DNA of 64,000 nucleotides from Neodiprion pinetum. Its lineage: Eukaryota > Arthropoda > Insecta > Hymenoptera > Diprionidae. Shown piece by piece: positions 14,801 through 27,021 of the stretch. The translations under genes and the position numbers were made by a program. How positions within the stretch are numbered: position 1 is the first letter of the stretch; each line of letters starts with the position of its first letter. The stretch is taken from contig NC_060234.1 of NCBI RefSeq assembly GCF_021155775.2, positions 31,493,026 to 31,557,025 of the forward strand, given 5' to 3'. A model generated the notes under the pieces. It did not search any database. It saw only the letters and a program-made list of their open reading frames with translations, and was not told the DNA's origin.

Positions 14801-16546
14801 CGACAGTTGATCGCTCGTCATCGATTCCATCGGATAGCTTGCCATGCGATGCGAAATGTTTCTCTGCAAAGCACGGTGTCGAATTATATTCTGAGTTAAA
14901 TTCCCGACCCCTGAAGTTTCCGATTACAACTTGGCTTGCAAACGTCGCCTTGTTTCTCCGATGTTCTCTAATCATTGCCAATTCGTTGACGCAGACATCC
15001 GTATTGATCCTGCCCAGCTGAGATGGTGCTGCTTCCAAAGACTGACCTCCAACCCCACAACAATCATTTGTCACTATCCTCTGCTAATGCACGGGACGAG
15101 TCCTTTGGGAGTGTTACGTATTATGATGCGTTATCGATGTGATCAATCCCACTCAATTAGTATGATCATTGATTATTAGCCCGTCGTACAGCCCGCCGCG
15201 CCGTGTGGTTCAGGTCGAGAATTTGGTAGATCATATTCAAGCAAATCGTAGAATAGTACGAGCACGCAACAGTTGTGGGTGCAATCGTAAATACACATGA
15301 AAATTTCGAAACATTTTGCGATTTCCTTGAAAAGCGGCAGTATATTGATCAAATAAATGTAAGAATATTTGGATCTATTATCCGTTGAAAAAAACATCAT
15401 AAACCTAACAAACAACTGTGATAACTAAAAAAACAGAAGTGCAAGGTGTGAAATTGGAAAAAAACCGATAAAACCAAAGTGTGAAGTGTGCGCAAATGTT
15501 TTCTCTTCCTCTTCGGTTGAAGTGGAATAGCGTCAACGCGTCAAATCGAGTGAATATCGGTGGCACGGCGCGCTGCGATGCCCTTTGATAACCAATTTGT
15601 GCATCGCACTCTCCCCGATTCATCCCCCGTTCACACACCCCAGCTCAAGTCCTCGTACGGGGTGGTTTTTCCAATTTTTTCACGTTTTACACCCTTTCCC
15701 ACATCCCTTCCACCAGGCCTGTTCATCCCGTAGACACGTGTTTCAATTGAGTGGCTGGTCGTTTAACTGGGTGTGCTCACGAAACGGATTTAACGCAAAG
15801 TGTGGATACTTGGTGAATTAACATTTTTTTTTCTTTTTTACTGTCACGTTTTTTCTCACTCCATCGTTAAGTTAATCGGGCGCGGCTGCTTTCGTATTGA
15901 GGTAAATTAAACCCTGAGTACTCTCCGAATGACACTAGATTCTTTACAATAATCAAACGACAACTGATCAACGAATTCACCGAGTTTTGCATTCGTTGAA
16001 TTCACCCGTTAGATATTTGATCCGTACGTTGCAGAGAGCGAGCACCAATCCGCGGTGAAAAAGGTTGCAGTTGATATATTTTTATTTATCACCAGATATC
16101 TCGAGCGTGTATACACCTGCTTGCTCCACCTCGCCCAGAGCCCATAAGCTTCCCCTTCAGACGCGTTAAATCATATTCAGATAAATTGCATTGCCGGGAT
16201 TTTTACAATTTTTCTCCCATATAGAAATGGGATTGTTCTGTATGCCAATTTGCTCCGCGTATCGGAGGAGAGAACTCTGTTGATTGCTCCGAGTTTCTCT
16301 CCCGCCAACGGGGGCGCACACTGCTTCCGGTTGATGCGATAAATACGTTTCTAATTCGTGGAAATTCTCGGAAACACGCTGCAGACAAGCCCCGGCAGGC
16401 AATTTTACGAAAATTGAATTTTTACGGTCTTACCTACCCACCCAACGCTGTTGTCATTCCCCCAGAAAATACCTCCAGATCCGACTCTCATATTTCCATC
16501 CAAACATGTTTCACTTCAACCGCTCCAACCTGCATCTGTACAAAAA
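11801..16546. other. Non-coding stretch, no gene recognised
   Basis: I see no supported gene here. Overlapping open frames on opposite strands reach about 105 codons (for example 14558-14869 minus) and have no recognisable motifs. CpG-rich patches alternate with AT-rich ones. The right edge abuts the fold-back element that starts near 16547. Confidence 0.6.
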
Positions 16547-16821
16547 AAAATCCTAGTTCACGGAAAAAAACTGTAATGTAGATTTTACATCCGTTGTGGT
16601 GAATACATGGATAGCACTTTTTTGACGTCAAATCTACATCAATTGTGGTAGATCTACCTAAGCATATCGTAACGCTTACTACTGGTTTTTTAACTTTTTT
16701 AATTATCATCGGATTGTAAATCTTGCCACAATTGCTGTAGATTTAATTAGAAAAAAGTGCAGTCCATTAATTCACCCAGGACAAGTAAAATTTACAATAT
16801 TTTTCTTTACGTGTGGATTTT
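16547..16821. mobile_element. Fold-back (MITE-like) element, about 275 bp
   Basis: The two halves are imperfect inverted copies of each other: arms of about 110 nt (16547-16658 and 16711-16821) around a loop of about 50 nt. Landmarks match at mirror positions. aaaatcc at 16547 pairs with ggatttt at 16815. cacg at 16559 pairs with cgtg at 16810. gcactttttt at 16614 pairs with aaaaaagtgc at 16751. caattgtgg in the left arm pairs with ccacaattg in the right. Each arm also contains two related direct copies of a unit of about 50 nt (acatc..ttgtggt at about 16588-16599 and 16636-16648), so the element seems built by duplication and inversion. It has no open frame for a transposase, as expected for a non-autonomous fold-back or MITE-type element. 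I could not find a clean target-site duplication, so the exact ends and superfamily are uncertain. Confidence 0.75.
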
Positions 16822-17420
16822 CTCTCCCTGAATTCTCCAAGGGGAAAATCAAACCGTCCCTCAAGCGAAAGGTTTGAATAGCTACGTATCGTTAACTCGC
16901 AAATCCGACCGTCAAAAGTAGTTCAACGAGGGCACGGCGTAGCCGAGAGGAATCTGGCATCACGGGAAGCGAGAGGATGGCGCGATGTATTAATTACCGA
17001 GTATTGATGTGCATTTGGACTGAATTGATGCGTGGTCAGTGTTGCAGCACGTGCAGGGGATACAATCCAACCATACCGTAGTCTGCACTGTGACTAAAGG
17101 GGTGAATTAGCTGTATGAAGTCAGCACGAAGAAGAGAGGGAATGATTCGTCACAACGGTGCCATCAGTCTCACGTCAGTTGATCTCTGCCAAACTATACG
17201 CCGATTCTACCAACCGCAACCGCAGGGGTGATCGAGCCGTTCGAATCGAAGATCAATTACCCGCTCCGTCGGTATAGGTAAAGTAGGATTAGTCGGCGGG
17301 ATTTATGGGCGGCATCCGGTCTTTAGCCGCATATTAGCATGCGGTATATCACCATAGCTGCGGAGGATGGCCTCGCGTCGCGGCAATAATTAGACAGATA
17401 CGGCGGCCGGTGTCCGGCTC

Positions 17421-17458
17421 GGGTTGTGGGGGAGGGGGGAGGGTGTGGGAGTCTAGGG
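17421..17458 (+). other. G-quadruplex-type G-run cluster
   Basis: Five or more G runs of three to six bases, separated by one to six bases, lie on the plus strand (GGGTTGTGGGGGAGGGGGGA, then GGGTGTGGG). This meets the usual sequence pattern for an intramolecular G-quadruplex. Any regulatory role is unknown. Confidence 0.6.
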
Positions 17459-18992
17459 AAGCGAATGCTTGTGGCGGTGCGGGGCCCCTGACCCACCGCG
17501 AAAACCCCGGACTCGGGTTCGTAGCGCCGTAGTAGGTACGGCAAGGTTCGGAGGTCACGCCAGTGCGTCGTATGCAAATTATGACGTCACACAATGCCCC
17601 GCGATACCCGGCACAGACGACGCATCTGCATAGATAGCTTTCAACCCCGCGTCGCTCGGTGCCGCGACTAACGTTGCGGATAGCCATTTTGATAAGGGCG
17701 CTGTCGCAGCACCGGGTAATTCACAGCTGTGCGTATATCTGCACCCCGTGCGACGATGAAGATTTTTTTTTTCTTATACCAATCAGGTGAAATTATCGGG
17801 ACAGTAACTACAAGCTCCGGGATGAAAACTTTAACCGGTAAGCTTCTACTGAACCAATAAACTACCTATGGACTTTTATGAACTCGTAACGCCAATTTTA
17901 TCGAGTCCCATTGTACCGATTCACACTGTCTTCGAAAATTCTTGGGTAAAAATGTTTGGTTAGCCGATAGACGAATGAAACGTTTTCTCTTCAACACGGA
18001 TCGAAATCATCGGCTGTTTCGCACCAACGCGATCGCTGCCGCTGAGCTCTGAAGCGCGGTGAACCGTAACATGTGCTCAACATGGTGGCTTGATGAATGG
18101 ATTGCCACAGAAGACAGGTACAATTATCGAGATTTCCAACTGTATCTCTGATGCAGCGTTGCGACCACCCGCACGCATCGCCTCCATCGGCAACGTCATA
18201 TTGAACGTCACTCACAGATTCCGTCGCACCATCGCGGGCTTGACCGCATCTCATTGCGGTAAGGCCGCGTATTCGAGAATCTTCTCTTAATTATCCGCGT
18301 CATCTCGGAATGCAATCAAACGTCCTCTTGATCGCTGTGCAGCATTTACCAGTGAAGTGTGATCGGAATAAGCTGACCACTCGAAAAATAGAGGAAATCC
18401 AGAAACGAGTTTCTTTCTTATCTCGACTCTCACGCCGTTTCTGGAAACGGGAAATCTGATATCCGATTAACCCCTGTTCGACAAGCCTGCTCGACACTGG
18501 TGACGGCATCTGGCTGCATCGATAATAGAGGCACATCAGTGGTGATGTTGGGTAATTCGCATTGGAATTTCCTACGTGTTGCGAACGCGATTGGACAATT
18601 GAATAATTAATCGATTTGATTGATAGTATCTGGTACCGATGACGGTTGCACATGTTGAATAGACAGCTGCACGGATCGGCTTCTCACCCGGTAGCCGACG
18701 TGCTGCGGTACGCTGCGGTGAATCCTCGACTCCAGTACCCTGCACACGTAGGTTTGGCGTCGAGCATACAGACCCGGACACATAGCCCCAATCGGTGTAC
18801 GACGCTGGAGGATGAGCCAGGTCCATGCCACACGTGTTCCGCAACTGTCATTTGTCACCGGCTAATTTGCCAGGTTCTGAGATACGATGACGTCCCTGAC
18901 GGGACGCGTTATTAAGATGGGAATTAGTAACAATTTGGGCACGGATTCGGTCCATATCTGATCTGTTTACGACTGGTCAGTATTAGTCGGTG

Positions 18993-19015
18993 CCCCCCCC
19001 CCCCCCCCCCCCCCC
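18993..19015. repeat. Poly-C homopolymer (23 C)
   Basis: This is an uninterrupted run of 23 C flanked by TG and GTAAC. Runs of this length are unstable and prone to assembly or sequencing length error, so the exact count should not be trusted. Confidence 0.95.
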
Positions 19016-20102
19016 GTAACCCCGGCGCAAATCAATCGACAGCGTACGAATGTCGTACACCTGACCCGTTCCTCCCCCTTTTCGGGGGTGGCAGGGGTGG
19101 CCAGAGAGGTCGGCTCCCGAAGCGGCGGTATTATATCGCGGGCTTGCCTCGGTTCAGAAACTTTGCACTGTGGTCGCCTCGGCCTGTGAGAGAAGGGTGG
19201 CGGACTGTGAATGCGACCATTCTTTGCAGCCACCCCCATGCAAAGATCGCACCGGCACAAATACGCCCGTCTTCTATTTACCAACACAGCCGAAGTCTCG
19301 GGGAGTCCCCGCGCCTCCCGGGGACACAATGCCGGGGCACCGCCAACCCCCGACATCGCCTCCATAGACTCCGGGCTGGGGGCTCGGCTGGACTCGACCG
19401 GAGTCCGACTGGACGCGGCATTGTCTCCGGTGAATGGGGTCTTGCAAGATTTATTTCGTGCATTTCACTTGCTGTTTCAATAGCGATAACGTCAGGCGTC
19501 GCTCGGGGGCAAGTGCCGCCCGGTGGCCATTCAGGGTTTGCCTCGTGTGCGGGGATACCTTGCCTGGTGTGACGTACGTGTGGTCTGTGTATGTGCGAAC
19601 TCCGGAAACGAACCGAACCGACCAGGCTGACCACTTCAATGTATATACGTCACACGCTTGCAACTCTCCGATGAAACATTCAAAGGCGTAACCCTCCTCT
19701 CCCGATTTAATTAGCCCCGCGCGTTGAGAAACCCAGGGTACGACATGCATTCTCCAGGAGCAAAGAAACTCTTAAACTTCGCGTGGGTGTACGTACACGT
19801 AAAGCTTCCGGCAAGTACTCGCGGACTAGCTGTTCCCGTTGCGAAAACATCGCTGTTGACGAGTAAAATGGGTTCCGGATCCGCGCAAAGACGACTCGCT
19901 ACCCCGTTGTCTTCCTTAGTATTTGCTCGAAAGTTAAAGGCAGAACTCCGCGGGGCACGTGCTCCTGCCACTCTTAAATTTGAAACAATCCTGCGACCCA
20001 ATCACGGCCGGGCCGCGCCCACGAGGAATAAAATAAATTTCATTACGACGCGATACGAAAGAGGAAAGAGTAGGAAAAAAATTCCCAGCTGAAGAGAAAA
20101 AG

Positions 20103-20116
20103 AAAAAAAAAAAAAA
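20103..20116. repeat. Poly-A tract (14 A)
   Basis: This is an A-rich tract (14 consecutive A inside a longer purine run from about 20091). No retroelement body is recognisable next to it. Confidence 0.85.
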
Positions 20117-22170
20117 TAGTGAAAAAAATCACCCACCTCGTTCGCCTTCGTGAATTACGATCCCTTCAAATATTTATGCATGCTGCACGGTACTTAAAAA
20201 AAATTAATGGGGATTTATACTGCGTCCTGGACAAGGGCGAGTAGTCGCACTGCTGGGGTGCTATGGCAAAGTGCTCCTTGATGGTATTAGCTACACTCCC
20301 GATGGGTATATATCGCGTTCTTCGCTGCCCAGTTGTTGGTGTGTCCATTCGTTCGTCACGGTTCGTTTATCAATCGGAACTTCAACTCCGTCCTCGCGGT
20401 TTTCGAATACTAACAATACGCTGAAACATTGAAGAAATTGGTGAGAAAATCACTCATGGAATGTCAAGAATAAATAAAACAAGGCGGAAAAGAATTTTAC
20501 ATCATATACACTTGTAAACCTGACAAGATATTTATGGATATAGGCGTAGCAGAGAAGCTATTGTGATAGCGAAGAGCAAATTAATGACATTGCTCGCAAA
20601 TGGTAATTAAAACTAAACAGGAGAGCAAAATACAATTAAAATACTAATTATTAAAGATAAAGAATACGAAAGAACCCTCAATAAAATTAGCATGAAATAT
20701 GATAGCTACGCCACTTCATTTCGCATCTCAGCCCTGCTCACCGAAGACAATAAAATCCTTATCACGACCACAAATTAAAAATAATTATTTTTTAAACTGG
20801 ATTCTTAATCAAAGGGGGACTCTTCCCCGCCACTGGTTCCTTGGAGAAAATGGGTCCCATTATGGCCACCTGATGAGATTCTTGTCAATGAGTTATTGGC
20901 GTATTTTTACAGATGTAGCCGCAACCCTTTTATTACACTTCAACCCTCCTAGTTCCCTTCTCTACCAGCCCCTATTTTCTTTTCTTCTTGTTCTTCTTCT
21001 TTTGTTCCTCCTTCATTCGCCCCACGTGACGCTCCCCGGAGACTCAAACTCTTTTACAAACTTTAGAGTACGAGGGGCGCAAGTTTTTTACCACAGCCGG
21101 TTTCTTCCGTCTCTCTCATTTTCTTCTTGTCTCTCTTTCTCTTCCGCGACCACTTTTTGAGGTGACAAATAAAATCGAATCGATATTCATCCTCGAACTC
21201 GGTTCACTTGTAAGTTCGAACATCAAGCCCAGTACATTCACCAAGTGTGCCGATTACACAGAAAAGCAAGCCAAGCGTCGGCAGGCGAAACGTCAGAAGA
21301 ATTGTATCAATCTCGCAATTCCTTCCGTACATTTTGACCAAACATACTTATCTGACACGAGAGTCCTTAATCTACGCAGTGAAGAACTTGTTCGATGAAG
21401 CAAAAAAAAAAAGAGGGTCGCACCCCTTTCTTTGGGGGAGGCTACAGATCGGTATCCAAAATTTATTTGACGTTTTATTTGCATCGGTTGGCTTCAAGAC
21501 TCGCGCCGCGGCGTCGTGGACCACGGATCGACGCCGTGAACGGACGCAAACAGAAATAATTGCCTTCCCGTTGGCGACGCCGGGCGTCGCAACCCTTGCC
21601 TTTATCTTAATGAAAGCCCATAAATAAGGAGCCTAATGCCGCGGGAACAGCAGTCGTGAAAGAAATCAGGCCGCATCGAATCGAACCCACTCATCTCGCG
21701 ACTGCAACCCTGTTAATCCTTTCTTCGAGCTAAACAACGGGCGCCCCCTTCCAGGTGATTAACCTTTCCCAACAGGGTGATTAGGCGCTTTAAAGCCCCG
21801 CCGCAGCTCCCGAAAAATATCGTTACTTTTTTTAACCGGTGATGTGGGAACACGATAACTCGATCGTGGCGTTATCGATCAAAGACCCTCGATGCGGGCG
21901 AATCCGTATCCGTTTTACGACAAGTGCCGGCGCGGCTTGGCGAGTAAATAAACCAACCCAGTGAGACGTTGTAATCGGAATGAAAATTGAGGAATTTCAG
22001 TACTCGAGCTTGGAAAGCCTTTCGGAACAATGGGCGGAAAGTTACGCGGTCACCCTTTCGCGCAAAGTTGTTTCAAAGTCTCGGGACAATAGACGTATCG
22101 TACCCCCTTCGCTATTTCTCGTTTGCTTGCAGTTATATGGAGCGAAAAGCGTTATACCGGGTATAGAGTA

Positions 22171-22191
22171 GCAGTGACCGCCAGTCACTGC
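22171..22191. repeat. Perfect 8-bp hairpin with 5-nt loop
   Basis: GCAGTGAC and GTCACTGC are exact complements around CGCCA. In a bacterial genome this would suggest a terminator, but there is no U-run and the context is eukaryotic non-coding DNA. The function is unknown. Confidence 0.7.
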
Positions 22192-22329
22192 CCACTGCCC
22201 GTTGACCACTCAAAGATACGGTTGACGGGCTGCCACCCTACGCTGACCATGCCCACTCCGGCACTCGACTAGGCCTATTCAATTCTCTTATGTCGTCTCA
22301 ACTCTCTGCTCTCGTACATACATAGTTAT

Positions 22330-22332
<3 letters not shown>

Positions 22333-22375
<43 letters not shown>
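22333..22375. repeat. (AT)n microsatellite, about 43 bp
   Basis: This is an uninterrupted alternating AT array of about 21 units, flanked by CA on the left and ACC on the right. It is likely length-polymorphic and can extrude a cruciform. Confidence 0.97.
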
Positions 22376-22376
<1 letters not shown>

Positions 22377-23500
22377 CCAATAGCGTTATATATCTATTGC
22401 TCTACGGTTGTTTGATTCTGCTCTTGTTACTTCTGCCAGGATGTACGCGTCTGGTGACGTTAAGTGTAAGCCTTTGCCAATTTCGGGACACGCAATTTTT
22501 TTTACAGCCGACTTTCATTTTCCGCAAATAAACGAACACACAGGGCGATCAGAGCCTCCCGTGTAAAATATGGTATTCGATACCGAAAGGAAAACCCCTT
22601 TTCGCGAAACAACTGATATGCAACACCAGCAACTAAGTTTTAATCTACGGACAGGTGAAAGTCTCTGCGTTAGTCAGCAAGAATTTTGCTAGTTCGGCAA
22701 ATTTTTTTTTTTTGCCACCTCACGATCAGTACGCACCTTCTTGTGTCAACAAATGAGTTTTACTATACTTTTTAAAGCTTTTCATATAATGAATGATAAT
22801 CTGACATCATTTTAGATTTTGATACAAACTCTGACACATCGTTTTACAGTTATTCTTCTTCTCGAATATTTTCCCTTCGTATATTGTGAATTGAACCGCT
22901 ACCTCGGATGACCAGAATATCTGAAAAAAAGTTACAAGTATTCTAAAATGAAAAATTTTGGCAATTTGAAATCTTTTCGTCTGATTATCATTATACAACC
23001 ACGCACGCAATCGAACAAAACTTTACAGACGCCGGAAAAGTTTCGTCTGGCTGGGGTAGTTCCAGCAACCACCATGCGATGGCAGCTGCCTCCAGCTTCC
23101 CTGTTTCATCTGAATTCTCGTTGAACTCTCAAACGATGCTACACGACGTGAAATATAATTCATTACCGGATATAATGAATTCTCCACGAGAAAACAATCT
23201 TTATATTTACATTATTATTATATACATTGTTCACGCGAGAGTTACTTACACTTACATCCGATGAACAAATTTTCGAGCTCTCTGGATGAAATGTGTTCTT
23301 GAATTCGCAAGATTAGTTTCAAGTTATCGAAACATTAAGTGCCCAAACATTAACGTTTATATTTATTTAGCGTTTTTTTTCTGCTAAATAATTCTCTGTA
23401 TTCCCTTAATGCAGAACGAAATAATTATTTGAATATAGGAAGCGTAAATATAACGTGAATTGTAAATCGAGTACAACCTCCGGTTGGGTTAGATATCCAT

Positions 23501-23525
23501 CCCCCCCCTCCCGCCCCCCCCCTCC
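23501..23525. repeat. C-rich low-complexity tract
   Basis: Two C runs (8 and 9 C) are separated by TCCCG and followed by TCCTC. This is simple low-complexity DNA. Confidence 0.9.
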
Positions 23526-26106
23526 TCGAACTGGAGAAGATTACTTTTCGATAAGAAATAATTAAAATTTTTCTCGTTTAAAGTAGTTAATTTCGTTTCT
23601 GCATCGCCTCGAGGCAGTTCGCCGGCGCGACAGGCGGGGGAGTGAGGGGAAAGGGCGAAACCGGAAAAAATAACCGCTAAAATACTTGAAGATAAAAAAA
23701 GATAAAGCTTGAAGTTTCACGGGTTGGCGGCTGCGCCCAGTAATTTACATCGGCTTCTGATTCCGGAGCGAACTCCAGCCGCGAGATATGTAATATTTCA
23801 ACGCAAGGAACCAGATAACGGTAATTAAATATTACTACAGGCAGTTACAGTGCCAGAGATGACAGGAAATCTCTTGGAGACAGCAAGCGGGAAGAGTCGG
23901 TGATATTGTACAATGCAATCTCAGAGAATCTTGAACTAAAGCGACGGATGTAAAAGTCTCAAAATTAATACGATCGAAAATGTCACCTGTGTAGGTATGA
24001 AGAATTACAAAGCTGTGATAAGGTGCGCGAATAGCTATTTCTTTACACCTAAAGGATATGAACACCGTCAAAGTTTATTTATTCAGTATGAAAATGTGCA
24101 AATGTCGTAGCGTATGAGACGCCACATTACGATAAAGTCTAATTCTGCTTATAACCGATGGTTAAGGAATACGACCGAAGTCAATCTGCTATCGCAAATA
24201 AAATTCTTTCGGAATTTGAGCTTAACGGGTAACACTACATGATTGTATTTATTTTAGACGAAAACGTAGAACCTTTGTATTGCCTCAAAGGTATCGGAGA
24301 AACTGCGAATCGTGTTCTCGTTTCTCGGCCCGGATATCTGTGGCATGGAGTTACTGTATACCGCAGATCTGTTTTAATTGGTCGAGTCCGATATGAGTTT
24401 GAGGTCCCGGCCGGTACGGTTAGGTCCTGGCCGGTCCTCGGCGAGGGCGAAGGTGGCGGAAACGCGACGGTTTTGGGGCGTAAGACAGCTGACCTCGGCC
24501 CGCGACCCCCATTTATAGTCTATTACCACTACATTAGTTTCGGCTATGGGAATTTGTACCCACCACCCTCGAGCTACGACGCTGCTCATGCAGTGATAGT
24601 CTCGGGTACTGACAATGAGTTGTCCTCTTCGAGTGGGGAAAACGTGCTAAATTGATGAAGAGTCAGGGAATTTTTCAACAATTTTACCAGCCGTCAGGTT
24701 AGATATTTCCGCAAAAAGATCGTTCCTTCTTGGACGATCCTTCGCAGTTAAAAGAAATACACGGAGATCGTCATGGATGGATGGTGTAAGACCGGAAGTC
24801 GTGCGATAGCCGCAATAGCTTGCCCCGATATAATAAATAATTCAGCGGTTTGCCTGCGGCGCCTTATTAGTTTGGAAGAGCGATAAAAAACTTATTACTT
24901 TCCCTCCCGCTCTAGGCCATTCAGCCCAAAGGTATATTCTTTGGGGGTTCTCTCGTCCCGTCCCGTCGTGGAAAAGGAGGCTGCTGTCAATATCGAGCCG
25001 ACCATATTGAAAGGTGCTGATAGCCTGGCATCAAGTATTCACGACTTTCAACGGGCGATCCACCCGCCTCTATTATACAACATTGTACTTTGGCTAACGG
25101 GTGGTGAAAAGGGAACCAGGCGAGCGACGCTAATAAGTGCACCTTCTCTTTTCGTCCTAACCAAGATTCCGTTCTCTGCTCGTGAAATAATTTATCATCC
25201 TTGGTTGTCGAAGACTTTCACCGTTTCCGTTTAATCGATCGATCAGTGCAACCGAAGAATTTTGTTCGCAAGTTCGTTACTACGAATTATTTTTGATCGA
25301 TTCATTATCATTATTTCGTCGTTTTCAATCCGATTCGAGGAGCGAAAAGTGAAGAGTGAACCAATTTCTCTGATTTTCAGAGTTATCAGTATCTTTTCCA
25401 CCCGGTACACGAACCACTGTCGCGTGTTACCAGGTTATCGTGGGTGATCGAGCCGACGTTATACGGGGATGTTACCACGTATTATAGGCGCGGCCTTTGT
25501 ACATGTATACCAATAATTGATTCTTGACTTCGCTTACAACAGGTCGCATGCATTATTTATTCAATTGATCGTCAAACCTCCTGCGCCGCGTGCAACTTTC
25601 TGGCGGATGGTTATTCTCTGGGAAAACACTAAAGTGGCTGGCCGGATGGCTGAGGTATGTGATATGCAGATTGCCCGGTAACCGCCGATGTTTAAAATTT
25701 CATTAGTCATATATTCGACGGTATAACGAAAAATCCCAAGAGCAGCGTCGCGTATTTTCCGATCCGACGATCTCCTTACGTCGAGCCTTAGCCGACCCTC
25801 CGAAGCATTTCTTATTGCCAGAACGCAGGCGCAAGAGTAAACAAATACCCGTGGAAGAGTTTGTATAAGGTTGTAACTCGGGCGGCAATCTATGGCCATT
25901 TAGAAGTTTTAATAACGTTACAATATATCTCGAAGGGAAAAAATCGACAGAAGACTGCGGAGTAAGAGACGAAAGACTCGCAGTTCCCGCAGGAAGAATT
26001 GGCCAGGGTATATCAAGGCGGACAGGGAGAAAAGTTTATAAAATATTTAAAAGTACGGAAACGTCTCCTATCGCCGAGGGCGATAAATTTCCACTTACAT
26101 TTTACG

Positions 26107-26145
26107 TTTCTTTCGTTTCGTTTCGTTTCGTCTCGTCTCGTCTCG
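26107..26145. repeat. Pentanucleotide array (TTTCG)n then (TCTCG)n
   Basis: Four TTTCG units at 26111-26130 are followed directly by three TCTCG units at 26131-26145, with degenerate copies before and after. The single T-to-C change between the two blocks suggests one unit mutated and was then itself expanded. Confidence 0.9.
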
Positions 26146-27003
26146 CTTCAACTCGTTTGCCGAAGAAAACGCGTACCAAAACGGCAAGGCGGAAAAAGAG
26201 TGGAGACGCCTTGAGTGAACGAGGGGGTTGAGGGCTCAACGATGGTTTCGTAACGGGTTGACCTGCAGCAATGCTCTCAAAGCGTGTACAACGCGGGGAT
26301 ACGGAGGGTATACGGTTGTGGGGGAAACAGTAACAGGGGGAAGTTATTTATTATTGTTATTATTAATATTTTACCCTGTTTTTTTTCCCCCGTCTCTTTT
26401 TTTTGCCTCTCGCAATCACGAGATGTCTCTGCCAATCTCAGCGAAGCGAGAGAAGAGGACGCCGACGCGAAGCGTCCGGGCGTCGTTTTAAATCCCGGAT
26501 CACCCGGGTCAGCGAGCAGTAACCTTTTCCTCCCTTATCTTTGTCCCAGTGCCGAATGAAAGAGGTATCAATTTTTCAAATTGTTCCGAACAAGCAGCGA
26601 CGCGGCTCCGAGGAAAAAGCGCCTCTCGATTTGGACGACTAAATGTGACGTGGCGGAAGTGCTTGCAGCATTCCTGCGACGTGCAGGACACTCGGCGATA
26701 TTGTACTTTGCTACAACCTCAATGGTCGCGTAGAAAAGCCAGGATGGCCTCCTTTTCCTCTGCTAAACGACCGCAAACCAAAGACCCGAACCCTTTGAAC
26801 GAGCCAACGTCCATATTTGAACGCTAGATATTGTTTTGTGTATCTTATAAAACCACAGCTCCGGCATTAGTCTACCTCCCTACCGCAACGGTACTGTCCT
26901 ATGGATGGAAACTAATTCTACATTTCGCAAATGGCTTGCGAAAATTTCAATTATTTTGCGTGTTGACAGAAGCTGGCAAAAAAGATGGGCTTTGGTGTAC
27001 GAT

Positions 27004-27021
27004 ACGTACACATGTGTACGT
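27004..27021. repeat. Perfect 18-bp palindrome
   Basis: ACGTACACATGTGTACGT equals its own reverse complement. It is also almost wholly alternating purine and pyrimidine, so it could form a cruciform or Z-DNA. It could be a dimeric transcription-factor site (core CACATGTG contains an E-box, CANNTG), but that is inference. Confidence 0.8.

Larger units (their letters stand above)
16823..22332. other. Non-coding stretch, partly GC-rich, no gene recognised
   Basis: I see no supported gene here. The region at 17.3-17.7 kb and 19.0-19.6 kb is GC- and CpG-rich and so carries long overlapping open frames on both strands (up to 142 codons). That is expected where stop codons are rare. No signal peptide, domain motif or codon-bias difference singles out one of them. 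The stretch contains a G-quadruplex-type run at 17421-17449, a poly-C tract at 18993-19015, a poly-A tract at 20103-20116 and a perfect short hairpin at 22171-22191. Confidence 0.6.

Noticed and set aside
19144..19634. Overlapping frames of 90-142 codons on both strands
   Set aside because: GC-rich sequence suppresses stop codons on both strands. Neither strand shows a protein motif.
24239..24655. 138-codon ATG-initiated open frame with a Tyr/Pro-rich C-terminus
   Set aside because: No recognisable family, no splice context and no upstream promoter signal. It is consistent with a chance frame in a GC-rich stretch.
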